Assembly: GCF_050749805.1 (NCBI RefSeq)
Contig: NZ_CP192738.1
Coordinates: forward strand, 1,054,001-1,118,000
Source of the DNA: Hahella sp018986435
Lineage (GTDB): Bacteria > Pseudomonadota > Gammaproteobacteria > Pseudomonadales > Oleiphilaceae
Reading direction: 5' to 3'
Length of the DNA: 64,000 nt
Positions 8,623 through 17,908 of the stretch are shown piece by piece (position 1 is the stretch's first letter; every line of letters begins with the position of its first letter). Under the pieces are notes generated by a model that was not told the DNA's origin, did no database searches, and saw only the letters and a program-made list of their open reading frames with translations. The position numbers were made by a program, and so were the translations under genes.

Positions 8623-9093
8623 GTGCGGATAAAGCTAATCGCAGTGGGCGGTAAAATGCCTGGCTGGGTTGAGCAGGGTTATAACGAGTACGTTAAACGT
8701 ATGCCTCGTGACATGCCCTTGCAGCTCATTGAAATCCCCATGCCCAGGCGTCAAAAGAACGCGGACCCGCAAAAGCTCAAGATCCAGGAAGGAGAGAGCA
8801 TTTTGCATTCGCTGGGCTCCAGCGATCATGTCGTCGCATTGGAAGTCGAAGGCAAGCCCTGGTCCACCCCTCAATTGTCGCAACAAATGGAGCGCTGGCG
8901 TATGTCCGGGCAGGATGTCGTTTTGCTGGTGGGGGGGCCGGACGGGTTGAGCGATGCGTGCCGAGCGAGAGCGAATCAGCAATGGTCGCTGTCGCCGCTG
9001 ACGCTGCCGCATCCGTTGGTTCGAGTGCTGCTCGCAGAGCAACTTTATCGAGCCTGGACCATATTGCAAGGACATCCTTACCACCGGGAGTAA
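8623..9093 (+). CDS. rlmH: 23S rRNA (pseudouridine-1915-N3)-methyltransferase
   Basis: A SPOUT-class methyltransferase that acts on pseudouridine 1915 in helix 69 of 23S rRNA on assembled ribosomes. The 156-residue protein has the family start (RIKLIAVGGKMPGWVEQGYNEYVKRMP), the SAM-binding knot loop LLVGGPDGLSD and the conserved C-terminal end HPLVRVLLAEQLYRAWTILQGHPYHRE. The start codon is GTG at 8623, giving exactly the family length. It follows rsfS, as in most relatives. Confidence 0.95.
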   Translation: MRIKLIAVGGKMPGWVEQGYNEYVKRMPRDMPLQLIEIPMPRRQKNADPQKLKIQEGESILHSLGSSDHVVALEVEGKPWSTPQLSQQMERWRMSGQDVVLLVGGPDGLSDACRARANQQWSLSPLTLPHPLVRVLLAEQLYRAWTILQGHPYHRE

Positions 9094-9383
9094 TCGCTAT
9101 ACTGGCGTCTAGCCTGATCGAGGGTGACAGCGGGCGGGTCGTATTGACGGCCCCGACCCTTGAGCTTGATTCTGGACTGAAGACTGAGCTGAGTCGCCTT
9201 TCAATTATGGGAAGCTTAGGAAAAGGGAAAATAAAAGGTAAGTATGGGAAAAATGGAAAGATAGTAAGTACCGTCCTCGGATAGATAGGACTAAGATAAT
9301 AGCGCCTGCGTCCGCGATCAGAATAATATCTACCGGCGGAGCCTGACATAACCAGCAACTGACGGTATTGACCACATAGAACC

Positions 9384-11249
9384 ATGGCTTCTCGAGAGCT
9401 AAAAGACCACTTCCGCGAGCAACGTATTTTTTTCCATCGGGCCATTTGGGCTGCTCTGGGAGTGATCGCCCTGAGTATCGCGCTGTTCGCCCGCTATTAC
9501 TACCTGCAAATCAGTCAACACGAAGTCTATAAGACCCTCTCCGACCGTAACCGCATGCAATTGCAGTCCATCACGCCCACTCGTGGCCTGATCTATGATC
9601 GCAACGGCGTTTTGCTGGCGGATAACCAGCCCACATTTTCCCTCACGTTGGTGAAAGAGCGGACCAAAGATGTGGACGCCACCATCGCGGAACTGCAGGA
9701 CATTCTTGAGATTACGGACGACGATGTGGAGTCGTTCCGAAAACGCATGGGGCAGCGCAGACGGCCTTATGAGTCAGTGACGCTGAAATCGCGTTTGACT
9801 GAGGAGGAAATTGCTCGCATCGCCGTGAACCGACACCTCCTCGCGGGCGTTGAAGTCGAGGCGGAGTTGATCCGCTATTATCCGTTGGGCGACACCCTGG
9901 CCCATGTGCTGGGATATGTCGGTCGCATCAGTGAGCGGGAACTGAAACAGGTTGATCCCGCCAATTACAGCGGCACCCAGTATTACGGCAAGCTTGGAGT
10001 GGAGCGCCATTATGAGAGCCTGCTGCATGGCTCTGTTGGCTATCAGACGGTAGAGACTGACGCGCGAGGGCGCGTGCTGAGAGTCCTGGACCGTGTTGCG
10101 CCAACCCCGGGCGCGGATATTTCAATTTATCTGGATGTCAATTTACAGCGCGCCGCCATTGAAGCACTGGATGGTCGACGGGGCGCGGTCGTGGCGATAG
10201 AGCCTTCCACCGGCGGGATTCTCGCGCTGGTCAGTACGCCCAGTTTTGATCCCAACCTGTTTGTTACCGGCATCGACTCCGCGACCTACAAAGCGCTGCA
10301 GGACTCGCCGGACATTCCTCTTTTTAACCGCGCGCTGCGTGGCCAGTATCCGCCTGGCTCCACCATCAAGCCATTTCTTGGTTTGGCGGGACTGGATACG
10401 GAAACCATCAACGTCAATTCCCGGGTATGGGACCCAGGCTGGTATCAACTTAAAAACGATGACCGCAAGTATCGCGACTGGAAGCGCTCCGGTCATGGTT
10501 GGGTGGACCTCAACGCGTCCATTGAGCAGTCTTGCGACGTTTTCTTCTATGACATGGCCTTCAAAATGGGGGTCGATAATATGTATGCCTACATGGCGCA
10601 GTTCGGTTTCGGCGAGCAGATGGTTTACGACATCGACGAAGCTCAGGATGGCATCTTGCCCTCGCGGGAGTGGAAGCGTGCGGCGCGGCGGCTTCCCTGG
10701 TTTCCTGGCGATTCGTTGAATATGGGAATTGGCCAGGGCTTTATGCTTTCCACGCCCATGCAGCTGGCCACGGCGACGGCGGTTCTGGCTAATCGAGGCA
10801 AGTGGGTGCGTCCCCGTTTGATCAAGACCATCAATGAAAGTGAAGTGGCGGATATTGAGTCGCCTCCTGACGTTACGCTCAAGCAGGAGTGGTATTGGAA
10901 CTATGTGATCAAGGCGATGGAAGGCGTCATGCATGGGCGTCATGGCACAGCCCGTTCCAGCGGTAAGGACTCCTCCTACAAAATGGCGGGGAAAACCGGG
11001 ACGGCGCAGGTGATCGGCATCAAACAGAACGCCGTGTACGACGCGGAAGCCATCGCTGAACGCCATCGCGACCATGCGCTTTTCGTTGGGTTTGCGCCAG
11101 TGGACAACCCCAAAATTGCGGTGGCGGTATTGGTCGAAAATGGCGGCGGCGGTAGCGGCGCCGCTGCGCCTGTGGCGCGCAAGATGTTTGACGCTTACCT
11201 GGTTGGGCCCAAGCTGGAGCCGGGGCAGATGCAGGCGGCTTCGCCCTGA
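9384..11249 (+). CDS. mrdA: Penicillin-binding protein 2 (elongation transpeptidase)
   Basis: Inner-membrane class B PBP of the elongasome; it cross-links peptidoglycan and is activated with RodA. 621 residues: a short cytoplasmic tail, one membrane anchor (about 18-42), the dimerisation/pedestal region, and a transpeptidase domain with the nucleophile motif STIK (S326 to K329), SCD (S383 to D385) and KTG (K537 to G539). Positions match E. coli PBP2 closely. The ATG at 9384 leads straight into the anchor. The 290 bases before it separate it from rlmH and may carry its own promoter, although no strong hexamers were recognised. rodA follows. Confidence 0.96.
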   Translation: MASRELKDHFREQRIFFHRAIWAALGVIALSIALFARYYYLQISQHEVYKTLSDRNRMQLQSITPTRGLIYDRNGVLLADNQPTFSLTLVKERTKDVDATIAELQDILEITDDDVESFRKRMGQRRRPYESVTLKSRLTEEEIARIAVNRHLLAGVEVEAELIRYYPLGDTLAHVLGYVGRISERELKQVDPANYSGTQYYGKLGVERHYESLLHGSVGYQTVETDARGRVLRVLDRVAPTPGADISIYLDVNLQRAAIEALDGRRGAVVAIEPSTGGILALVSTPSFDPNLFVTGIDSATYKALQDSPDIPLFNRALRGQYPPGSTIKPFLGLAGLDTETINVNSRVWDPGWYQLKNDDRKYRDWKRSGHGWVDLNASIEQSCDVFFYDMAFKMGVDNMYAYMAQFGFGEQMVYDIDEAQDGILPSREWKRAARRLPWFPGDSLNMGIGQGFMLSTPMQLATATAVLANRGKWVRPRLIKTINESEVADIESPPDVTLKQEWYWNYVIKAMEGVMHGRHGTARSSGKDSSYKMAGKTGTAQVIGIKQNAVYDAEAIAERHRDHALFVGFAPVDNPKIAVAVLVENGGGGSGAAAPVARKMFDAYLVGPKLEPGQMQAASP

Positions 11250-11347
11250 ACTAGATTTGTATTGATGCGCGGGCGGGTCCCGTTGCGACTATTACTATAA
11301 ACATTCATCCCGGCTAAAGTCGGGTGACGCAGATCGATACTTGGGAT

Positions 11348-12499
11348 ATGAAAAGCAGCGATTTCGTAAGGCAGTTACCCGGCGGTGAGGCGCATTTCAG
11401 TCGACCTCGCACGCTTGCCAGCATTCTTCACATTGACGTTCCGCTATTCACTTTGCTGCTGACGCTCGTGCTTGGCGGTTTGTTCGTGCTGTATAGCGGC
11501 AGTGAAAAAAGCATGTCTGATGTGGCCAGGCAAGGCATTCACTTTGCTGTCGCCTCTTCTTTGATGCTGATTCTGGCTCGATTTGATCCACAAGTATTTC
11601 GCCGCTGGGCTCCTTGGGTATTTTTTCTTGGACTGGCCGGTTTGGTGGCGGTATTGGTGTTCGGCAGCGACGCCAAAGGCGCGCAGCGCTGGCTGAAAAT
11701 TCCTGGCGTCAACGTACGGGTGCAGCCATCGGAATTTATGAAGCTGGCGGTGCCGATGATGGTGGCCTGGTACCTCTCGGATCGTATTTTACCCCCATCT
11801 TTCAAACATATTATCGGGGCGCTGATCATCATTTTTGTCCCCGCCGCCCTGATCGCCAAGCAGCCTGATCTGGGAACGGCGATCCTGATCGCCGCGTCAG
11901 GAGTTTTCGTGCTGTTATTCGCAGGACTTGGACTGCGTTGGATTCTCGGCTGTCTGGCGGGCGTTGCGGCGCTGGCGCCGGCGATGTGGTTTTTCGTTAT
12001 GCATGATTACCAAAAGCAGCGGGTGCTGACATTCCTTGATCCCGAGTCGGACCCTTTACGCACAGGCTGGAATATCATTCAGTCCAAAACGGCGATTGGC
12101 TCCGGCGGCTTTGGCGGTAAAGGCTGGCTGGAAGGCACTCAGTCCCATCTGGACTTCCTGCCGGAGAGCCACACGGACTTTATTATCGCCGTACTGGCGG
12201 AGGAGTTCGGCTATATCGGCGTGGCCTGTATTCTTACGCTGTATATGATGATTATCGGTCGCGGGCTGTATATCGCGGCTAACGGTCAGGATACGTTTTC
12301 CCGTCTGCTGGCGGGATCGCTGATCATGACGTTCTTCGTTTATGTTTTCGTCAATATGGGCATGGTGAGCGGCATACTTCCGGTCGTTGGCGTGCCCTTG
12401 CCATTGGTCAGTTACGGCGGTACGTCCGTGCTTACCCTGATGGCGTCGTTCGGCATACTGATGTCGATTCATACTCATAAGAAAATGCTGTCCAGATAA
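11348..12499 (+). CDS. rodA: RodA peptidoglycan glycosyltransferase (SEDS)
   Basis: Polytopic SEDS-family polymerase that elongates glycan strands in partnership with PBP2. The protein has about ten membrane segments and the hallmark sequences QPSEFMKLAVPMMVAWYLS, KQPDLGTAIL, FLPESHTDFIIAVLAEEFG (with the catalytic-site aspartate region) and LPLVSYGGTSVLT. The start is uncertain: the ATG at 11348 gives 383 residues and a normal cytoplasmic tail, while an in-frame GTG at 11324 adds eight. It sits between mrdA and mltB. Confidence 0.95.
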   Translation: MKSSDFVRQLPGGEAHFSRPRTLASILHIDVPLFTLLLTLVLGGLFVLYSGSEKSMSDVARQGIHFAVASSLMLILARFDPQVFRRWAPWVFFLGLAGLVAVLVFGSDAKGAQRWLKIPGVNVRVQPSEFMKLAVPMMVAWYLSDRILPPSFKHIIGALIIIFVPAALIAKQPDLGTAILIAASGVFVLLFAGLGLRWILGCLAGVAALAPAMWFFVMHDYQKQRVLTFLDPESDPLRTGWNIIQSKTAIGSGGFGGKGWLEGTQSHLDFLPESHTDFIIAVLAEEFGYIGVACILTLYMMIIGRGLYIAANGQDTFSRLLAGSLIMTFFVYVFVNMGMVSGILPVVGVPLPLVSYGGTSVLTLMASFGILMSIHTHKKMLSR

Positions 12500-12554
12500 A
12501 CTCACGAGGCAGTCCTGCTGTAAGGTGGGGCCTCCTCCGAGACGAAGGGGATCT

Positions 12555-13610
12555 ATGCAATCCTGGAACATTCCTCAAAGAATAAAAAAGTCCGCGCTGG
12601 CGATGCTTGTACTCAGCGCGTTGAGCGCAGGCGTGGCGAATGCGGCGGAAGAAAACGTCGCCTACAAGACTCACCCGGAAGCCAAAAAATTTATCGCCAC
12701 CATGGCGACCAAGCATGGCTTTGATAAGGCGCAGCTGCAGCAGATTTTCTCGGGCGCTGAGAAAAAACAGGACATTATCGACGCGATGAAGCGGCCGGCG
12801 GAGAAAGTGCTGGAATGGAAGGACTATCGCCGGATATTTCTCACCGACCAGCGCGTTGCCGGCGGTAAGGAGTTTATGAAGGAGAACAAGGACGCGTTGC
12901 TTCGGGCTGAAGCGCAATATGGCGTCCCGGCGCAGGTCATCACGGCGATTATTGGCGTGGAAACTCTGTACGGTCGCCATAAGGGGCGCTACCGGGTTAT
13001 TGACGCCTTATCTACGCTGGCGTTTGATTACCCGCCGCGTAGCAAGTTTTTCCGCAGCGAACTGGAGCAATACCTGTTGCTTGGTCGAGAGCAGGGCTTT
13101 GATGTCATGAGCCTGACCGGCTCTTATGCGGGCGCAATGGGGTATGGGCAGTTCATACCTAGCAGTTACCGCAGCTATGCCGTTGATTTTAATGACGATA
13201 AGATTGCTGATATTCTGACTGACAAAACGGATGCGATTGGCAGCGTGGCCAATTACCTGGCGCGACATGGCTGGCGTCAGGGCGAGGGCGTGGCGATGCA
13301 GGTCGAGATGCAAAAAGCGCCGCCTGCCTCGTTATTGCCGAAGAAACAGAAGCCGGCGCAAAGCGTCGGTAAATTGAAAAAGGCGGGTGTGCCCGTCCCT
13401 GAGTCATTGGATGATAAAACTCGCGCCAGACTGATGGCGTTGGAGGCGGAATCCGGCAAGGAATATTGGCTGGGACTACAGAATTTTTATGTGATAACCC
13501 GCTATAACCACAGCGATTTATACGCCATGGCGGTGTTCCAACTCAGTGAGGCGATAAGAAACGATGATTCGAGCAATACGGACGGGCCAGCGGACGCGAC
13601 TGGGGCTTAA
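12555..13610 (+). CDS. mltB: Membrane-bound lytic murein transglycosylase B-type
   Basis: Cleaves the MurNAc-GlcNAc bond of peptidoglycan, forming 1,6-anhydro ends. 351 residues from the ATG at 12555, which is preceded by AAGGGG five bases upstream; the longer frame from 12525 has no suitable signal peptide start. The signal peptide ends near SAGVANAAEE. The catalytic glutamate is E136 in IIGVETLYGRHKG, followed by GSYAGAMGYGQFIPSSYRSYAVDF. No lipobox cysteine is present at the signal end, unlike E. coli MltB, so it is probably periplasmic and soluble. A linker rich in Lys and Pro (about 250-290) is inserted before the last helix. Its last 47 bases overlap rlpA. Confidence 0.93.
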   Translation: MQSWNIPQRIKKSALAMLVLSALSAGVANAAEENVAYKTHPEAKKFIATMATKHGFDKAQLQQIFSGAEKKQDIIDAMKRPAEKVLEWKDYRRIFLTDQRVAGGKEFMKENKDALLRAEAQYGVPAQVITAIIGVETLYGRHKGRYRVIDALSTLAFDYPPRSKFFRSELEQYLLLGREQGFDVMSLTGSYAGAMGYGQFIPSSYRSYAVDFNDDKIADILTDKTDAIGSVANYLARHGWRQGEGVAMQVEMQKAPPASLLPKKQKPAQSVGKLKKAGVPVPESLDDKTRARLMALEAESGKEYWLGLQNFYVITRYNHSDLYAMAVFQLSEAIRNDDSSNTDGPADATGA

Positions 13611-14472
13611 CGCCCTGACGTTGCTGATGGTCCTGTTGGCGGCGGGGTGCTCCACGACGCCTTCCTCCCGCTATCATATTCAGAACGATCGGGGACCGGA
13701 CGGCGATGTGGACCTGAGCCACCTGAAAGAGCCGACTCCCCGCAAAGAGCCGCGTAGCCGTGGCGGTAACAAAAGCCCTTATTCTGTTTGGGGTAAAACC
13801 TACTACGTGATGAACACCAGCGACGGCTATGTGGAAGAAGGCGTGGCTTCCTGGTATGGAACCAAGTTTCACGGCTATAAGACGTCTAACGGCGAAACAT
13901 ACAACATGTATGACTACACCGCCGCCCATAAAAGCCTGCCTTTGCCTACTTATGTGCGGGTGACCAATCTGGAGAATGGCCGCAGCGTGATCGTGCGGGT
14001 GAATGATCGCGGCCCGTTCCACGGCGGCAGATTGATTGATTTATCCTACGCGGCGGCGAAAAAGTTGGGTTATGACAAGAAGGGCACCGCCCGCGTAAGA
14101 GTGGAAGTGGTGACGGAAGCCACGACGCCCGCCCAGGTGGCGCACGCGGCGACTTCCAAGCCCGTTGTGACGTCGGCTCCGACACCAACACCAACACCAA
14201 CACCAACACCTTCGGGTGCTGCGCAAGGATATTTTTTACAGGTTGGAGCGTTCAGCACGGAACTGGGGGCGATTAAAGTGCGCAACCACATCAGCTCACT
14301 GCTGGATGCGCCAGTCTTCGTCAGCAAACCGGAAACAGATTCGATCTACCGGGTGAGAGTTGGGCCTTTCGTGAAAGAGGAAGAAGCCGCTCGTTTTCTG
14401 GACATTCTGCAGCGCGCAGCCTATCCGGAAACCATGCTGATCAAGCGGGCGCTGAACAATCCCAGCATTTGA
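13564..14472 (+). CDS. rlpA: RlpA septal-ring lytic transglycosylase, SPOR lipoprotein
   Basis: Outer-membrane lipoprotein that cleaves denuded glycan strands at division sites in Pseudomonas. The 302-residue precursor has a positively charged signal and lipobox LLAAGC (about 24-29), a double-psi beta-barrel domain with GVASWYGTKFHGYKTSNGE and VRVNDRGPFHGGRLIDLS, a Pro-Thr linker with a repeated Pro-Thr run, and a C-terminal SPOR domain (about 220-300) that binds denuded glycan. The start must lie inside the mltB coding region, because the only later Met directly abuts the lipobox; the overlap of 47 bp implies translational coupling. Confidence 0.94.
   Translation: MIRAIRTGQRTRLGLNALTLLMVLLAAGCSTTPSSRYHIQNDRGPDGDVDLSHLKEPTPRKEPRSRGGNKSPYSVWGKTYYVMNTSDGYVEEGVASWYGTKFHGYKTSNGETYNMYDYTAAHKSLPLPTYVRVTNLENGRSVIVRVNDRGPFHGGRLIDLSYAAAKKLGYDKKGTARVRVEVVTEATTPAQVAHAATSKPVVTSAPTPTPTPTPTPSGAAQGYFLQVGAFSTELGAIKVRNHISSLLDAPVFVSKPETDSIYRVRVGPFVKEEEAARFLDILQRAAYPETMLIKRALNNPSI
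14182..14210 (+). repeat. rlpA: Hexanucleotide repeat (ACACCA) inside rlpA
   Basis: Four full copies of ACACCA plus a partial fifth run from 14182 to 14210. They encode a Pro-Thr run that links the barrel and SPOR domains. Because the unit is six bases, slippage changes linker length in steps of two residues without a frameshift. Confidence 0.9.
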
Positions 14473-14519
14473 ACGCCGGGTTACGGGTTACTGCAAGTTA
14501 ATGCGACAGAGTTTCAGTT

Positions 14520-14537
14520 CGGGGTGAATTAACCCCG
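14520..14537 (+). terminator. Weak hairpin after rlpA
   Basis: CGGGGT-GAATTA-ACCCCG forms a 6-bp stem about 50 bases after the rlpA stop, followed by GCTTTCC rather than a clean T run. It may attenuate read-through into dacA. Confidence 0.4.
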
Positions 14538-14612
14538 GCTTTCCGTTACTATTCAGCAGCAAAACCGCGACCTAATCACACACAAATCCAAGTAAAAGCC
14601 AGAGAACCAATC

Positions 14613-15773
14613 ATGTCATTACCAAGGATGCGAGTTTATATTGCATTTTTCCTGTGCTGGGCCGTCAGCGCAGCCTGGGCGGACCAAGCTTCCCTGATTC
14701 CTTCGGCGCCGCAAATCGCAGCCTCTTCATACATCCTGATGGACGCTGAAAGCGGCGCCATTATCGTCGAGAAAAATTCTGAAGAACGCCTTCCTCCCGC
14801 CAGCTTGACCAAGATGATGACGTCTTACGTGCTGGATTACGAAGTTAATCAGGGCAACGTCAACTTCAATGACGAAGCGCCGATCAGCGTGAAAGCCTGG
14901 AAGACCGGCGGCTCTAAAATGTTCGTGCGTGAAGGCACCAGCGTTCGTCTGGGCGATCTGATCAAGGGCATTATCATTCAGTCCGGCAACGACGCCAGCG
15001 TCGCTGTTGCTGAGTTTCTCGCCGGTAGTGAAGACGCGTTTGCTTCCATGATGAACCAGCACGCGCAGCGTCTGGGCATGAACAACACCAATTTTGAAAA
15101 CGCCACGGGCCTGCCTTCGGAGAACCATTACTCCTCCGCGCATGACTTGGCGAAATTAGCGAAAGCGATTATCAACGACTTTCCTAACCAGTATCCGATC
15201 TATTCTGAAAAATACTTTACTTACAACAACATCCGTCAGCCGAATCGAAACTTGCTGCTGTGGCGCGACAAGTCCGTGGATGGTCTGAAAACCGGTCATA
15301 CGGAAGAAGCGGGATACTGCCTGGTGTCTTCCGCCGTGCGCGACGGCATGCGTCTGATCAGTGTGGTGATGGGCACCAAGAGCGAAGAAGCCCGCGCTCG
15401 CGAGACGCTGAAGCTGCTGAACTATGGTTTCCGTTATTTTGAAACTCATAAGCTGTACTCCGCCGGACAAAAACTGGTGGACAGCGACATCTGGGCCGGC
15501 TCCGCCGATACGGTTCCGCTTGGCCTGAGCAAGGAAATTGTGGTGACTATTCCACGCGGCAAGAAAGACGCGCTGGAAGCCACGGTCGATATCGACAAAG
15601 TCATCAAGGCGCCAATCGAAGTGGGCGCGGAGCTGGGTAAGCTAACTGTTAAGCTGAACGGCGAGTTGCTTCTGGAAAAGCCGGTGGTGGCCCTGGAAGC
15701 GGTTGAGGAAGCTGGCTTCTTCAAGCGTATCTGGCATGCTATCGTGCTGTTCTTTATGGGATTATTTGAATAA
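14613..15773 (+). CDS. dacA: D-alanyl-D-alanine carboxypeptidase (PBP5/6 type)
   Basis: Removes the terminal D-Ala from peptidoglycan pentapeptides in the periplasm. 386 residues: signal peptide cleaved after AWA at about residue 23, class A carboxypeptidase domain with SLTK (S64, K67), SGN (S124 to N126) and KTGHT (K226), then the beta-rich PBP5 C-terminal domain (about 275-365) and an amphipathic tail (FFKRIWHAIVLFFMGLFE) that anchors it to the inner membrane. It completes the wall-synthesis block and is followed by a strong terminator. Confidence 0.96.
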   Translation: MSLPRMRVYIAFFLCWAVSAAWADQASLIPSAPQIAASSYILMDAESGAIIVEKNSEERLPPASLTKMMTSYVLDYEVNQGNVNFNDEAPISVKAWKTGGSKMFVREGTSVRLGDLIKGIIIQSGNDASVAVAEFLAGSEDAFASMMNQHAQRLGMNNTNFENATGLPSENHYSSAHDLAKLAKAIINDFPNQYPIYSEKYFTYNNIRQPNRNLLLWRDKSVDGLKTGHTEEAGYCLVSSAVRDGMRLISVVMGTKSEEARARETLKLLNYGFRYFETHKLYSAGQKLVDSDIWAGSADTVPLGLSKEIVVTIPRGKKDALEATVDIDKVIKAPIEVGAELGKLTVKLNGELLLEKPVVALEAVEEAGFFKRIWHAIVLFFMGLFE

Positions 15774-15831
15774 GCGCAAACGCCGGGACAAGGGCGAGCC
15801 AAAACGCCCTGTAAAAGCGTATAATAAGCAG

Positions 15832-15861
15832 ACCTCTGGCCGCGTGGCGACCAGAGGTTTT
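15832..15861 (+). terminator. Rho-independent terminator after dacA
   Basis: Stem ACCTCTGG (15832-15839) pairs with CCAGAGGT (15851-15858) across an 11-base loop and runs into TTTTGTTCATTTTT. It separates the cell-wall genes from ybeD-lipB-lipA. Confidence 0.8.
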
Positions 15862-15912
15862 GTTCATTTTTAACCCAGGCGGTTTGTCTTGGTTGCTGTT
15901 AAAGGTGCTCTC

Positions 15913-16188
15913 ATGACCGATAGCCAAAAAGAGGCTCCCAAAATTGAATTTCCCTGCGACTATCCGTTGAAAGTCATCGGTGTGGCGGGGCCTGATTTTC
16001 AGGAAACCGTGGCGACAATTGTACGCGCCCATGCGCCTGAGTTTGACGCGTCTTCGATTGACGTGCTCGATAGCCGTAACGGTAAATATCTTTCCTTGCG
16101 TTTCAGTATTCAGGCTCAGAGCGAAGAGCATATTCGTCGTCTGTTTCTGGACCTGAAAGCGCACAGCGCTGTGCAAATGGTGCTGTAA
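15913..16188 (+). CDS. ybeD: YbeD/DUF493 family protein
   Basis: A 91-residue protein of the DUF493 family, whose ferredoxin-like fold resembles ACT domains and which nearly always sits before lipB. Family-typical segments are FPCDYPLKVIGVAGPDF and YLSLRFSIQAQSEEHIRRLF. Its role in lipoate metabolism is suggested only by the conserved neighbourhood. The ATG at 15913 is preferred, with AAAGGTG five bases upstream; an in-frame TTG at 15889 is the alternative. lipB starts 3 bp after its stop. Confidence 0.9.
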   Translation: MTDSQKEAPKIEFPCDYPLKVIGVAGPDFQETVATIVRAHAPEFDASSIDVLDSRNGKYLSLRFSIQAQSEEHIRRLFLDLKAHSAVQMVL

Positions 16189-16191
16189 GTC

Positions 16192-16884
16192 GTGACGCAG
16201 CAGGACTCTGTTGAGATGGAAGCTGTGGCGCTGACGCAAACGCTGATCGTGCGACGTTTTAGTCTGATGCCTTATGAGCCGGTGTGGCGGGCGATGCAGG
16301 ACTTTACGCAACAGCGTGACGCTGAGACCACTGATGAAGTCTGGTTGTTGCAGCACGAATCTGTTTTCACCCAGGGACAGGCTGGCGAAGCTGAGCATGT
16401 GTTGTTTCCCGGCGATATTCCAGTCGTGCAGGTGGATCGCGGCGGTCAGGTGACCTATCACGGTCCCGGCCAACTAATGGTGTATTTACTTTTAGATCTG
16501 CGGCGTCTCAAAATGGGCGCCCGAGATCTGGTGACAATGATCGAAAACACGCTGGTGGATACGCTGGCGGGATACGGTATCGAAGCCCATGCCCGCAAAG
16601 ATGCGCCTGGCGTGTATGTGGGCGACGCTAAAATAGCGTCCCTGGGGTTGAGAATTCGGCGCGGTTCCTCATTCCATGGTCTGGCCTTGAATGTGGATAT
16701 GGATCTGGAGCCCTTTTTGCGCATTAATCCCTGCGGCTATCAGGGGTTGCGAATGACGCAGATAAAAGAATTCGTACCGGATGTGAGCTGGGCATCAGTC
16801 GCCGATGCGTGGCTGAGCCAATTTGTCCGCGCAGCGGGCTTCCAATCAGTTGTAGAGCAGAGAGGGTTACCCGGAGATGAGTGA
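16192..16884 (+). CDS. lipB: Octanoyltransferase LipB
   Basis: Transfers octanoate from octanoyl-ACP to lipoyl-domain lysines, the first step of endogenous lipoylation. 230 residues from a GTG start. It has the family motif RGGQVTYHGPGQLMVYLLLDLR, the catalytic lysine region AKIASLGLRIRRG and the nucleophilic cysteine in INPCGYQGLRMTQI. Its final 8 bases overlap lipA, so the pair is probably translationally coupled. Confidence 0.95.
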   Translation: MTQQDSVEMEAVALTQTLIVRRFSLMPYEPVWRAMQDFTQQRDAETTDEVWLLQHESVFTQGQAGEAEHVLFPGDIPVVQVDRGGQVTYHGPGQLMVYLLLDLRRLKMGARDLVTMIENTLVDTLAGYGIEAHARKDAPGVYVGDAKIASLGLRIRRGSSFHGLALNVDMDLEPFLRINPCGYQGLRMTQIKEFVPDVSWASVADAWLSQFVRAAGFQSVVEQRGLPGDE

Positions 16885-17875
16885 AACCAACGTACAAGGT
16901 TCTCTGGCTGAGACGCCGAAAGCGGCGGTCAAGCGGGTGGAGCAGGGCGTTAAGCTGCGCGGTTACGACAAAGTATCCCGCAATCCCGTCAAGATTATCG
17001 CTACTGACGCTGTGCCCAGAAAACCGGACTGGATTCGGGTGCGCCTGTCCTCTTCCCCCAGTGTGGAAGCCATCAAGCAAAAGCTGCGTAAGCTGAACCT
17101 GCATTCTGTCTGCGAAGAGGCGTCCTGCCCTAACCTGAGCGAGTGCTTCAGCCATGGCACAGCAACCTTCATGATCATGGGCGACATCTGTACGCGCCGT
17201 TGTCCTTTCTGCGACGTGGCCCATGGCCGTCCTAACGCGCTTGACGAAAACGAGCCGACGCATCTGGCGCAAGCCATTGCTGAAATGAATCTTAAGTACG
17301 TGGTCATCACTTCGGTGGACCGCGACGATCTGCGCGACGGCGGCGCAGGGCACTTCGCCAAGTGCATTAGCGAATCCCGCAAATACAGCCCAAATCTGAA
17401 AATCGAAGTGCTGGTGCCTGACTTCCGTGGTCGCATGGACGTGGCGCTGGATATTCTGCGCGAGTCTCCGCCTGACGTTTTCAACCATAACCTGGAGACG
17501 GTGCCCCGCTTGTACAAGCAGGCGCGTCCAGGCGCTGATTACGCCTGGTCTCTGCTGTTGTTGAAACGTTTTAAAGAAGCGGCGCCGGACGTGCCGACCA
17601 AATCCGGCCTGATGCTGGGTATTGGCGAAGAAATTGAAGAAGTTAAGCAGGTCATGAGAGATCTGCGCGCGCACAATACCGATATGCTGACCCTGGGCCA
17701 GTATCTGGCTCCTTCCAAAGATCACCTGCCGGTCGTGCGTTTCGTGCATCCTGATGAGTTCAAGGAACTGGCGGATTACGGTTACGAAATCGGCTTTAAG
17801 CAGGTGGCGAGCGGCCCGTTGGTGAGATCTTCCTATCACGCGGACAAGCAGGCCGCCGGCGAGAGCATCTCCTGA
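16877..17875 (+). CDS. lipA: Lipoyl synthase LipA (radical SAM)
   Basis: Inserts two sulfur atoms into protein-bound octanoyl groups. 332 residues carrying both [4Fe-4S] clusters: the auxiliary cluster C79-x4-C84-x5-C90 (CEEASCPNLSEC) and the radical SAM cluster C105-x3-C109-x2-C112 (CTRRCPFC). The C-terminal RSSYHAD supplies the serine ligand of the auxiliary cluster. It overlaps the end of lipB, and the kinase-like gene follows 33 bp later. Confidence 0.96.
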   Translation: MSETNVQGSLAETPKAAVKRVEQGVKLRGYDKVSRNPVKIIATDAVPRKPDWIRVRLSSSPSVEAIKQKLRKLNLHSVCEEASCPNLSECFSHGTATFMIMGDICTRRCPFCDVAHGRPNALDENEPTHLAQAIAEMNLKYVVITSVDRDDLRDGGAGHFAKCISESRKYSPNLKIEVLVPDFRGRMDVALDILRESPPDVFNHNLETVPRLYKQARPGADYAWSLLLLKRFKEAAPDVPTKSGLMLGIGEEIEEVKQVMRDLRAHNTDMLTLGQYLAPSKDHLPVVRFVHPDEFKELADYGYEIGFKQVASGPLVRSSYHADKQAAGESIS

Positions 17876-17908
17876 CGCGGAACTTTTAAAGGGAATATTG
17901 AATGCGGC

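Noticed and set aside
15797..15825. TATAAT at 15820-15825 as promoter for ybeD-lipB-lipA
   Set aside because: A good -10 hexamer but no -35 at a usable distance, and it lies just before the dacA terminator, which would stop its transcript.
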